From assembly GCF_022267315.1 (NCBI RefSeq), contig NZ_JAIKLE010000015.1:95776-159775 (forward strand): a stretch of DNA of 64,000 bases, written 5' to 3'. The number at the start of each line of letters is the position of its first letter. Within the stretch, counting starts at the first letter, position 1. This stretch comes from Maribellus maritimus. Lineage in GTDB: Bacteria; Bacteroidota; Bacteroidia; Bacteroidales; Prolixibacteraceae. Position numbers and translations under genes: made by a program. Below, one piece after another: positions 9,179 through 16,841 of the stretch. The notes under the pieces were generated by a model. The model ran no database searches and was not told the origin of the DNA. It worked only from the letters and a program-made list of their open reading frames with translations.

Positions 9179-10732
9179 ATGGAAAATATAGAAAAAGTAG
9201 AATTGCGGCAGTTGAATATTGATGACTATGAGGAGTTGCATAAATCGTCGATGGAAGCCTATCCCAACTGGCAGGACGATTACTGGGAAAAAAAGGATAT
9301 TCGGAAGCTGGTGAAAATATTCCCTGAAGGACAATTTGCAGTGGTTGTTGACGGAGTGGTTGTTGGGTCGGCACTTTCAATTATTGTAAAATATGAATTG
9401 TTTGGCGATTCTCACACTTATGAAGAAATTATTGGTCGTTACAGTTTTAATACGCATAATCCGAAGGGAAATACGCTTTACGGAATAGATGTGTTTATCC
9501 GGCCTGATTACCGGGGTTTACGATTGGGCAGAAGATTATATGATGCCCGTAAAGAGCTTTGCGAAAGATTAAATTTGAAAGCCATTGTTTTTGGGGGGCG
9601 AATTCCCAACTATTACAAGTTTGCAAGCGAATTGTCTCCCAAAGAATATATTCAGAAAGTAAAATACCAGGAGATCAATGATCCGGTTCTGAACTTTCAG
9701 CTTTCCAACGATTTTCATGTAAAGAAAATCTTAAAAGGTTATATGCCGGGCGATAAAGAATCAAAAGAATATGCCGTACTTCTGCAGTGGGACAACATTT
9801 ATTATGAGAAACAATCAGACAAAGTAAGCGGTCAAAAATCGGTTGTTCGTTTGGGGCTGATTCAGTGGCAAATGCGACTTTACAAAAATATTGAGGAACT
9901 GTTTACCCAGGTGGAATATTTTGTTGATGCAGTAGCCAGTTATAATGGCGATTTCGTGCTTTTTCCCGAATATTTTAACGCGCCGCTGATGGCTGATTAC
10001 AATCACCTTGGTTATGCTGATGCCATTCGGAAACTGGCAGAGTACACGGAAGAAATAAGAGAGCGTTTTTTAAGCCTTGCCATTTCGTATAATATAAACA
10101 TTGTTACCGGGAGTTTTCCTTTGATAAAAGATGACAGGTTGTATAATACCGGTTTTTTATGCAGACGAAACGGAACATATGAAACCTATGAAAAGGTGCA
10201 TGTAACACCTGATGAGATCAAAACCTGGGGACTTTCCGGCGGAGACACCATTCAGGTTTTTGAAACCGATTGTGGTCCGGTTGGTGTGTTAATATGTTAT
10301 GATGTAGAGTTTCCTGAACTATCGCGTATTTTAGCAGAGCAGGGAATGAATATTTTATTTGTCCCTTTTCTTACTGATACTCAGAACGGATATTCGCGGG
10401 TTAGGTATTGCGCCCGTGCCCGCGCGATTGAGAATGAATGTTACGTTGCCATTGCCGGTTCGGTGGGGAATTTACCCAAGGTAGAAAATATGGATATCCA
10501 GTTTGCACAGTCGGTTGTGTTTACTCCAAGCGATTTTTCATTTCCTGCCAACGGAATAAAGGCTGAAGCCACGGCAAATACAGAAATGATTTTGGTAGCA
10601 GATGTAGATTTGGATTTACTAAAAGAGCTGCACACTTTTGGTGCGGTTCGAAATTTGAAGGACAGGCGAACGGATTTATACTCGGTTTGTTTGAATCCGA
10701 AAAAAGATGGAAGTAATGGGAAAAAAATTTAG
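9179..10732 (+). CDS. Fusion of GNAT acetyltransferase and nitrilase-superfamily hydrolase
   Basis: 517 residues. Residues ~7-200 form a GNAT domain, with the acetyl-CoA loop RGLRLGRRLY at 112-121. Residues ~222-510 form a carbon-nitrogen hydrolase with the complete Glu264 (LFPEYF), Lys339 (YEKVHV), Cys373 (VLICYDVEFPE) triad. Such bifunctional proteins are known in Bacteroidota. The hydrolase would cleave an amide or nitrile and the GNAT domain would acetylate an amine, but the substrate is unknown. The stop codon overlaps the convergent hflX stop by four bases. No operon partner is visible. Confidence 0.9.
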   Translation: MENIEKVELRQLNIDDYEELHKSSMEAYPNWQDDYWEKKDIRKLVKIFPEGQFAVVVDGVVVGSALSIIVKYELFGDSHTYEEIIGRYSFNTHNPKGNTLYGIDVFIRPDYRGLRLGRRLYDARKELCERLNLKAIVFGGRIPNYYKFASELSPKEYIQKVKYQEINDPVLNFQLSNDFHVKKILKGYMPGDKESKEYAVLLQWDNIYYEKQSDKVSGQKSVVRLGLIQWQMRLYKNIEELFTQVEYFVDAVASYNGDFVLFPEYFNAPLMADYNHLGYADAIRKLAEYTEEIRERFLSLAISYNINIVTGSFPLIKDDRLYNTGFLCRRNGTYETYEKVHVTPDEIKTWGLSGGDTIQVFETDCGPVGVLICYDVEFPELSRILAEQGMNILFVPFLTDTQNGYSRVRYCARARAIENECYVAIAGSVGNLPKVENMDIQFAQSVVFTPSDFSFPANGIKAEATANTEMILVADVDLDLLKELHTFGAVRNLKDRRTDLYSVCLNPKKDGSNGKKI

Positions 10733-11934
10733 TCTTCTTCCCATGTAATATCATATAAATAGTCGTTAAACGGAAACCGTTGTGAATGGATTTTTTTAAC
10801 TTCTTCGTACAACTCCCGTTTGAATTCTTCAATATTTTCTTTTTCGGTGGCCGAAATAAAAAGGGCAGGCGTATTGTTTTTAGCCATCCATGAATTTTTC
10901 CATTCCTGCAAGCTAATGTTTTCTTTTGTTGAAGGAGTTAAATCATCTTCGTCTTTTTTAACATAGGTAAATGCATCAATTTTATTGAAAACATACATTG
11001 TGGGCTTGTCGGCTGCTTCTATTTCTTTTAATGTTTCATTCACAGTGTCAATTTGTTCTTCAAACCCTGGATGAGAGATATCAACAACATGAAGTAAAAT
11101 ATCCGCTTCGCGCACCTCGTCGAGTGTTGATTTAAATGATTCAACCAGGCCGTGGGGAAGTTTGCGGATAAAACCAACCGTGTCAGCAAGCAGGAAAGGA
11201 AGATTTACAATAACTACTTTTCTAACGGTTGTATCCAGGGTTGCAAAGAGTTTGTTTTCTGCAAAAACTTCCGATTTAGCCATCATATTCATTATGGTTG
11301 ATTTCCCCACGTTGGTGTAACCAACCAGGGCTACTCGAACCAGTTTTCCTCGGTTTTTTCGCTGCGTGGCTTTTTGTTTGTCAATTTTTATCAGTTGGTC
11401 TTTCAATCTCGAAATTTTGTCCAGAATGATACGACGGTCAGTCTCAATCTGAGTTTCTCCGGGGCCGCGCATTCCAATCCCCCCTCGTTGACGTTCAAGG
11501 TGAGTCCACATCCTTGTTAAACGAGGTAACAGATATTGATATTGAGCCAATTCAACCTGTGTTTTTGCATGAGCTGTTTTCGCCCGTTTGGCAAAAATGT
11601 CGAGAATGAGGTTGGTGCGGTCAAGGATCTTACAGTCCAACGCTCGTTCAATATTCCTGAGTTGAGTAGGCGAAAGTTCGTCATCAAAAATTACAGTATC
11701 CGCTTCCATCACTTTGATGTAGTTTCCAATCTCTTCCAGTTTCCCGGGACCAACAAAAGTTGCAGCATTGGGTACATCAAGTTTTTGGGTAAACTTTTTG
11801 AGCACCTCAGCTCCCGCGGTATCAGCTAAAAATTCAAGCTCGTCCAGATATTCTTTAGCCTGTTTCTCATCCTGATTCTGGTTAATTAGCCCAACAATTA
11901 CGGCTTTTTCTGTTATAGGTGCTGTTTCTATCAT
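10729..11934 (-). CDS. hflX: GTPase HflX
   Basis: A 401-residue ribosome-associated GTPase of the Obg-HflX family, linked to rescue of stalled or heat-damaged ribosomes. The HflX signature GMRGPGETQIETDRR is at residues 154-168, G1 GYTNVGKST at 205-213, G3 DTVG and G4 NKID further on. Length is normal. Upstream, the terminator at 11953-11984 separates it from tonB-like genes. The C-terminus overlaps the end of the convergent GNAT-nitrilase gene by four bases. Confidence 0.95.
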   Translation of the reverse strand: MIETAPITEKAVIVGLINQNQDEKQAKEYLDELEFLADTAGAEVLKKFTQKLDVPNAATFVGPGKLEEIGNYIKVMEADTVIFDDELSPTQLRNIERALDCKILDRTNLILDIFAKRAKTAHAKTQVELAQYQYLLPRLTRMWTHLERQRGGIGMRGPGETQIETDRRIILDKISRLKDQLIKIDKQKATQRKNRGKLVRVALVGYTNVGKSTIMNMMAKSEVFAENKLFATLDTTVRKVVIVNLPFLLADTVGFIRKLPHGLVESFKSTLDEVREADILLHVVDISHPGFEEQIDTVNETLKEIEAADKPTMYVFNKIDAFTYVKKDEDDLTPSTKENISLQEWKNSWMAKNNTPALFISATEKENIEEFKRELYEEVKKIHSQRFPFNDYLYDITWEED

Positions 11935-11952
11935 ATTTTCTGTTTATAGCAT

Positions 11953-11984
11953 AAAAAACTCCTGACCCAAAAATGGATCAGGAG
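11953..11984 (-). terminator. Rho-independent terminator after the TonB genes
   Basis: CTCCTGA (11959-11965) pairs with TCAGGAG (11978-11984). On the minus strand the hairpin is followed by a six-T run (11953-11958 are A on the plus strand). It lies just past the stop of the tonB-like gene at 12008 and upstream of hflX. Confidence 0.8.
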
Positions 11985-12007
11985 CACAAAAATATCTTTT
12001 TTATTTC

Positions 12008-12697
12008 TTACTGCAATACGAAGTTAATCGGCACGGTGTATGATACGCGAACCGGTTTTCCACGTTGTTTTCCTGCTTTCCATTTTGGAAGCGTGTTTAC
12101 AACGCGCAGTGCTTCTTTGTCAAGTGAAGGGTCAACACCCCTTGCAATACGTGCGTCAGAAATGCCACCGTCTTTATCAACAACAAAAGTTACATAAACT
12201 TTTCCCTGGATACCGTTTTCCTGAGCAATTACCGGGTATTTAATGGCATTTGCAATGTATTTACGCAACGCCAGTTCTCCCCCGGGGAATTCAGGCATAT
12301 CCTCAACAATAAAGAATACCTGAGCTTCTTCTTCCTCTTCTTCTTCCTGAGTTTCAATCACCGGAGCAACGTCGATAACTGTTTCGTCGTCAGCTTCTGT
12401 GTCTTCAATCTCCAGTTCATCTTCAATTTCCACATCGTCGTCAACGATATTCAAAACTTCGACAACTTTTGGTGGTGGTGGTGGTGGTGGTGGCTTTACT
12501 TGTTGTTCACGAGTGATAGGAATGATTTCCTCTTCTACCTCTTGTGTTTGAATTTGTCCTAAAGAATCAGCTTTTTTAGGTTTTGTTGTCCATTCAAATG
12601 CAACAAGAGTAACTCCGAGAGCAACCACCAAGCCTACCATAAAGAAAACATTCTTTTTGCTTTCCAAATCAGCTTTTGGTGACTTCTTTAAATCCAT
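12008..12697 (-). CDS. TonB-family energy transducer (copy 1)
   Basis: 229 residues. A short cytoplasmic N-terminus is followed by one membrane anchor (about residues 17-36), a run of seven prolines near residues 67-73, and a long acidic Glu/Asp periplasmic linker. The TonB C-terminal domain (~145-229) contains MPEFPGGELALRKYIANAI and KVYVTFVVDKDGGI. It would transmit proton-motive force from ExbB/ExbD to TonB-dependent outer-membrane receptors; no exbBD genes are nearby. A close paralogue lies 106 bases upstream on the same strand, indicating tandem duplication. Confidence 0.92.
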   Translation of the reverse strand: MDLKKSPKADLESKKNVFFMVGLVVALGVTLVAFEWTTKPKKADSLGQIQTQEVEEEIIPITREQQVKPPPPPPPPKVVEVLNIVDDDVEIEDELEIEDTEADDETVIDVAPVIETQEEEEEEEAQVFFIVEDMPEFPGGELALRKYIANAIKYPVIAQENGIQGKVYVTFVVDKDGGISDARIARGVDPSLDKEALRVVNTLPKWKAGKQRGKPVRVSYTVPINFVLQ

Positions 12698-12803
12698 ACT
12701 ACTTATTTTTATTTGTTTTATATATCAATTCTCTCCCGCTAAAACGGGGTTTAAAGATAAAAAATAATTATCAAATGCAAGTTATAAACATTGAAATTAA
12801 ATT

Positions 12804-13484
12804 TTATCTTAATTCAAATACAATTGGTACTGTGTATCTTACTTTTACTGCTCGTCCTCCTTGTTTTCCTGGTTTCCATACTGGCAAGGACCGGACAACA
12901 CGAAGGGCTTCCTCGTCGAGTGGCGGATCAATTCCCCTTATAAGTGCAACATTTTCAATTCCTCCTTTCTCATTAATAACAAAAGTTACATAAACTTTTC
13001 CCTGAATGCCATTTTCCTGCGCAATTACCGGGTAACGAACAGAACCTGCCAGATATTTTCGTAAGGCCGGTTCCCCACCCGGAAACTCAGGCATTTGTTC
13101 TGGACTTAAAAAAACAGTAGCTTCCTCTTCTTCGTTATTTTCTGGCAATTTGTTCAAGTATTGGGTGAAATCAAGAAGAGGTTCTTCTATTTCAGAAGTA
13201 GAAAATTGAAATGGTTCTGTTATTTTTTCATCGTTTCCAATTATATCAACCTCCTGAATTTCAATTTTAGGCTTCTGAAGTTCTATTTTTTCTTTTGTAA
13301 CAGGTGGCCTGTAAATTTCCTCAATTGCTGTGCTTGCAGGCATGTCGGGAATAACAACCGGTTTGGGTTTGGTTTTCCACTCAAATGCGAACAACACAAT
13401 ACTTAAAGAAATTACCAAACTAAATAGAAATAGCATTCCTTTTTTGTTTTCAAGATTAGCTTCATCGGATTTTTTACTTTTCAT
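12804..13484 (-). CDS. TonB-family energy transducer (copy 2)
   Basis: About 226 residues, with one membrane anchor and a TonB C-terminal domain (MPEFPGGEPALRKYLAGSV, KVYVTFVINEKGGIENV). The start at 13482-13484 is chosen because MKSKKSDEANLENKKG aligns with MDLKKSPKADLESKKN of copy 1. An ATG eight codons upstream (13508) gives an extra unrelated leader. The linker has proline-poor, mixed acidic sequence unlike copy 1, so the two may contact different receptors or have different periplasmic reach. It lies between copy 1 and the tRNA-Ala gene. Confidence 0.9.
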   Translation of the reverse strand: MKSKKSDEANLENKKGMLFLFSLVISLSIVLFAFEWKTKPKPVVIPDMPASTAIEEIYRPPVTKEKIELQKPKIEIQEVDIIGNDEKITEPFQFSTSEIEEPLLDFTQYLNKLPENNEEEEATVFLSPEQMPEFPGGEPALRKYLAGSVRYPVIAQENGIQGKVYVTFVINEKGGIENVALIRGIDPPLDEEALRVVRSLPVWKPGKQGGRAVKVRYTVPIVFELR

Positions 13485-13601
13485 GGCTTCAAGTTTTAAA
13501 TGACACAATAAGCAAAGAACGCCGGCATTATGTGCTAGTAATTAGCACCTTCTGTTTCCATGGACTCTAATAGTTTTATAGCAAAAACTTTACCAGAATT
13601 T

Positions 13602-13636
13602 TTTGGCAGACTGAAAGAAAAATATTTTTATATTTG
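13602..13636 (+). promoter_or_regulatory. Probable promoter of tRNA-Ala
   Basis: TATATTTG at 13629-13636 is a perfect Bacteroidota -7 element (TAnnTTTG), 12 bases before the mature tRNA 5' end. TTTG at 13602-13605 could be the -33 element, though the 23-base spacer is longer than usual. Confidence 0.6.
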
Positions 13637-13648
13637 CAACGCATTTTA

Positions 13649-13722
13649 GGGGGATTAGCTCAGTTGGCTAGAGCGTTTGACTGGCAGTCAAAAGGTCAGC
13701 GGTTCGATTCCGCTATTCTCCA
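13649..13722 (+). tRNA. tRNA-Ala (anticodon GGC)
   Basis: A 74-base cloverleaf with acceptor arm GGGGGAT/ATTCTCC, D arm GCTC...GAGC, anticodon stem TTTGA/TCAAA with loop CTGGCAG (anticodon GGC, codon GCC), and T arm AGCGG-TTCGATT-CCGCT. The acceptor contains the G3-U70 wobble pair, the alanine identity element. CCA is not genomically encoded (A73 is followed by CCC). The 3' half is overlapped antisense by the serine recombinase frame, so this tRNA looks like the integration target of the adjoining element. Confidence 0.93.
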
Positions 13723-15295
13723 CCCAAGCGGGGATTTTATCAAATTTGATGGAATCCCCGTTTTTATGTCCTTTTAAATCACTTGCTATTTGCGGAATCA
13801 TGGAAAAAAATGAATTTATCCTGGAAGTTCGATATTGGTCAGATTCACGATTATAGATAATTCCTTCAGGAAACAGCAAATTTTGAAATATCCGCTTACT
13901 GTTCAAATCTGATTTCTCCCATAATAACAATGGGTTGAGACATATTTTTATGGCAAAATCTATTACCTTTCCAAGGTTCGATTTATATCCACCGGTTTTA
14001 TTGAGTTCCTGTTTAATTTCAAAACAATCCTTTTCATATTTTGATCTGAATTTATCGTAAAGACTACGGTCAATTTCACCAATGACAAAACGCTCCTCAA
14101 TAGCTTCCAATTTCCTTTCGGTTTCCGTCAACCTGCTTTTAAATGATTTTGCTTCTTCGATTTGAGTTTTGAAGAAGACAGACATCTGCTCTTCCAGTTG
14201 TATTTTGATAATATAGAGTTCTTCCTTTTCAATTCTAAATGATTTTAAAACTGTTCTAAACAACTCATGCATAGCCTTGGCACTTCGGTTTACCTTACAA
14301 CCTTTTGTGTTGCATTTATAATAATACAGTCCCTTCTTTTTGACAAGATAGCCAGTTAATGTTTGTCGACATTTGTCACACTTCACAAAAACTTTCAGGG
14401 GTAGATTATCATTATCCCTGTCGTGTACAAAACTATGGCTCCGGTTTTCCTGGCGGATATTATGTACCTTCAAAAATAGTTCCCTGGAAATTAGTGGTTC
14501 GTGTTTTCCTTCAATAACTTGTCCCGGGAGCATTTTACTAACGATTAACCCACAGTAAAAAGGATTGGTAAATAACTCTATCATCCGCTTTTCAGATATA
14601 TTCATACCCATTCTATTTAACCGTCTTGCAATCTCAACATTGGGCAATTGTTGATAAGCTTTCCATTCAAAAGCCTTCTTTAATAGTTTCCCTTCCTGGT
14701 TAACGACCAGTTTACGTTCTGACGCTTTTCCCTTTCCCGGGTTCAGGTTGTCATAGCCTCGGGGAGTACTCCATACCCAATATCCCTCTGTCAGACGTTC
14801 TTTCATCCCCGTTACTATCTTATCCCGCCTTAATTCATTATCCATCTGCCCAAAGAGGAATAATATTTTTTGCTGGAAAGAACCGGCAGGGGTTGTGGGG
14901 TCAAGTTCCTGTGTGGTTGCCAAAGTAATTACCCCGTACTTTTTCAATAAATCATCAGCAATTGAAGCCCCGGCGATACCGGAACGGGAAAAACGCTCAT
15001 ACGAGTAAACAATTACATAGTTGACGTTTTTAGACCGTTTTACAAAGGTTAACATCCGGTTGAATTCTTTGCGGTCGTCGGTTTTAGCAGATTCGTATGT
15101 TCCTCCAAAATAACCGACAACATTTAGTCCTTTTTTTTGAGCATATACCTCACAAAATTTTTTCTGGGATGCCAGACTGGTATTATCTTCCTGGTCTGCC
15201 GATGATACACGGGTATATATAACCGCATTATTCCCCTCCTGAAATTGTTTTGGAGCTTGCGGGGCAAATTGTTTAAAAAGGCTTAAATCGTTCAT
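13688..15295 (-). CDS. Large serine recombinase (site-specific integrase)
   Basis: 535 residues. The resolvase domain at ~22-165 carries AVIYTRVSSADQ with nucleophile Ser31 and the YSYERFSRSG arginine motif. A recombinase domain spans ~175-285, a zinc ribbon has Cys305, 308, 327 and 332, and a charged coiled coil covers ~350-430. This is the architecture of large serine integrases, which recombine short att sites. The last residues (WVENSGIEPLTF) are encoded by the antisense of the tRNA-Ala 3' half, so the C-terminus is formed by the target junction. It is the leftmost gene of the element, transcribed toward the tRNA. It probably catalyses integration and excision; a directionality factor may be one of the HTH proteins to the right. 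Confidence 0.93.
   Translation of the reverse strand: MNDLSLFKQFAPQAPKQFQEGNNAVIYTRVSSADQEDNTSLASQKKFCEVYAQKKGLNVVGYFGGTYESAKTDDRKEFNRMLTFVKRSKNVNYVIVYSYERFSRSGIAGASIADDLLKKYGVITLATTQELDPTTPAGSFQQKILFLFGQMDNELRRDKIVTGMKERLTEGYWVWSTPRGYDNLNPGKGKASERKLVVNQEGKLLKKAFEWKAYQQLPNVEIARRLNRMGMNISEKRMIELFTNPFYCGLIVSKMLPGQVIEGKHEPLISRELFLKVHNIRQENRSHSFVHDRDNDNLPLKVFVKCDKCRQTLTGYLVKKKGLYYYKCNTKGCKVNRSAKAMHELFRTVLKSFRIEKEELYIIKIQLEEQMSVFFKTQIEEAKSFKSRLTETERKLEAIEERFVIGEIDRSLYDKFRSKYEKDCFEIKQELNKTGGYKSNLGKVIDFAIKICLNPLLLWEKSDLNSKRIFQNLLFPEGIIYNRESDQYRTSRINSFFSMIPQIASDLKGHKNGDSIKFDKIPAWVENSGIEPLTF
13729..13766 (+). terminator. Palindromic terminator behind tRNA-Ala, inside the recombinase frame
   Basis: CGGGGATT and AATCCCCG flank a second palindrome ATCAAATTTGAT, forming a 32-base near-perfect inverted repeat (13729-13760) followed by five T. 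It fits the rho-independent terminator of the tRNA transcript. It also lies inside the recombinase C-terminal coding region, where the att site would be expected, so it may serve as part of the recombination site; that second role is speculative. Confidence 0.7.
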
Positions 15296-15364
15296 GGCAA
15301 TAAAATATGTAAAATTAAAGGTTCAGGATGAAAAATCCCCACAAATATTGAACCAACTGGATTG

Positions 15365-15550
15365 CTATCTTTCTGAGAAGAAAGTCCTGATAATCAGCAG
15401 GGAAACGGTTTCTGCATCTTTGATAAGCTGTTCGTAACCTTCCTGAGATAAATCCCTGTATTTGGGGATACGCCGGATTTTCTCCAGGGGCATCCTTTCT
15501 TTGACCCTCTGTGTTGCTTCTTCAATATCCTTGTTTTCACGTTTCTGCAT
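15365..15550 (-). CDS. Small element protein, unknown
   Basis: A 61-residue charged helical protein (MQKRENKDIEEATQRVKE, IPKYRDLSQEGYEQLIKDA). It sits upstream of the recombinase gene on the same strand, with a 69-base gap to the recombinase start. The SQEGYEQLI segment resembles short proteins encoded next to recombinases on Bacteroidota mobile elements. No catalytic motif is present. It might be an accessory recombination factor; this is inferred only from position. A longer frame on the same strand (15394-15726) is out of phase and looks like a shadow. Confidence 0.5.
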   Translation of the reverse strand: MQKRENKDIEEATQRVKERMPLEKIRRIPKYRDLSQEGYEQLIKDAETVSLLIIRTFFSER

Positions 15551-15722
15551 AGGCTGAACTGGCTTTTATCCAGTTCCAAACCTATCAAACATGTTAACAG
15601 ACTGATGAACATTGGTTGTCGTGTCATTCCTTGTCTTTTCTTGTCATTTATCAGTCTGCTCATTCTATAATGTAGTAGCATTCTCTCAGGGATTTTCACA
15701 ACTCTTATGTACAGGAACAGTA

Positions 15723-16004
15723 TCAATTCAGCCCGTCGATTATCTTCATCATTTCAAGTATAGTGCCTTTGGGTTTGGCGTTCCCTTCGGTATAATCATG
15801 AAGTTGCCCGACAATGCTTTCAGGTGTGTAAACAGTCTTAATCTCTCCACTAAAAGAGAATCTCTTTTTTCCTTTTTCATTGAAGAAATGGGTTATGCCC
15901 TCTATAAATTTATCTGCTGTTTCCTGCTTATCAAAGATAAGGCTTGACAAACGTTGTTTTTTGTAATAAATGGTCAGTTCCGCTACGGTTTTTTCTTCTT
16001 CCAT
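15723..16004 (-). CDS. Small element protein, unknown
   Basis: 93 residues, with no signal peptide or membrane segment. It contains mixed alpha/beta sequence (LTIYYKKQRLSSLIFDKQET, FFNEKGKKRFSFSGEIKTVY). It lies on the minus strand between qatD and the 61-residue frame, about 127 bases downstream of qatD, so it may be read from the same transcript. No family was recognised. Codon usage and a clean ATG support it being real. Confidence 0.5.
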   Translation of the reverse strand: MEEEKTVAELTIYYKKQRLSSLIFDKQETADKFIEGITHFFNEKGKKRFSFSGEIKTVYTPESIVGQLHDYTEGNAKPKGTILEMMKIIDGLN

Positions 16005-16130
16005 GGCTAAAATAAATTGGTTTAATTACAATAATACAAAAAGTATGAGTGATGTCTGGTAATATTTTGATAAAGAATCAATAAGAGGCGTACAATCTAG
16101 CATTGGTCAAAGTAACTGAAATCAGCAAAC

Positions 16131-16841
16131 TCAGATTTTAATTTTTCTTATTAATCTTTTAAAATTAGAATTAATGAGGTTATCAACTTCAATATTAGAA
16201 ATTCCCCACAGTTCCGACAAATAATTATGAACATTAGCAATGTCACAATTCTCAATAAATGGGAAATCAGTTTCTGTCAAAACCAATTCTTTTGGTATTT
16301 CTGAAATTATCTTTTTCCCATTGTCTGATTGAATCATAGCAGAGTTGATTGAAAAAAAGAAACCTGAATTAACAATACTTTTCAAAGTACTCAATGTACC
16401 AGAATACCAATGAAAAATAGCATTTTCAATTCCTTTTTCAATAAGCATTTCTAAGGTTTCCTTTTCTGCTCGTCGGGAGTGTAAGCTTAATATTTTATTT
16501 TTAGTCTTTATGCAATCCAAAACAAACTCAAAACTTTTAACTTGAATTTCTTTTGTTGAAAATCCTTCTCGCGAAAAATCCAGACCGACCTCTCCTATAT
16601 ATGAGGTTTCATTAACATACTGTCTAAACTTTAAATATTCTTTCTCATGTTCCTTTGCTCTCAATGGGTGCAAACCCAAAGCAAGTCGAATATATTTGTA
16701 TCTTTTCACATGGTTTATTCCCATTTGAAAATGACTAGGCAAATTTGTCATTCCAATGGTTATTACCCTTTTTTTTTCATTATCCGAAATATATATCTCG
16801 GGTTTTTTTGCCATATCAAAATGGCAATGTACGTCTATCAT
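16131..16841 (-). CDS. qatD: QatD, TatD-family metal-dependent nuclease of the Qat defence system
   Basis: A 236-residue TIM-barrel hydrolase of the TatD/amidohydrolase type. All metal ligands of the family can be seen: VHCHFD (HxH), the glutamate in GEVGLDFSREG, histidines in LSLHSR and IFHWYSG, and the aspartate in LTETDFPFIEN. The ATG overlaps the qatC stop by four bases, indicating translational coupling. It is the last gene of xre-qatA-qatB-qatC-qatD. In the described Qat system all four genes are needed for anti-phage activity; the nuclease is a likely effector, although its substrate is not established. Confidence 0.9.
   Translation of the reverse strand: MIDVHCHFDMAKKPEIYISDNEKKRVITIGMTNLPSHFQMGINHVKRYKYIRLALGLHPLRAKEHEKEYLKFRQYVNETSYIGEVGLDFSREGFSTKEIQVKSFEFVLDCIKTKNKILSLHSRRAEKETLEMLIEKGIENAIFHWYSGTLSTLKSIVNSGFFFSINSAMIQSDNGKKIISEIPKELVLTETDFPFIENCDIANVHNYLSELWGISNIEVDNLINSNFKRLIRKIKI

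Noticed and set aside
15394..15726. 110-codon minus-strand frame upstream of the recombinase
   Set aside because: It overlaps the better 61-residue frame in another phase, and the composition is unlike a protein.
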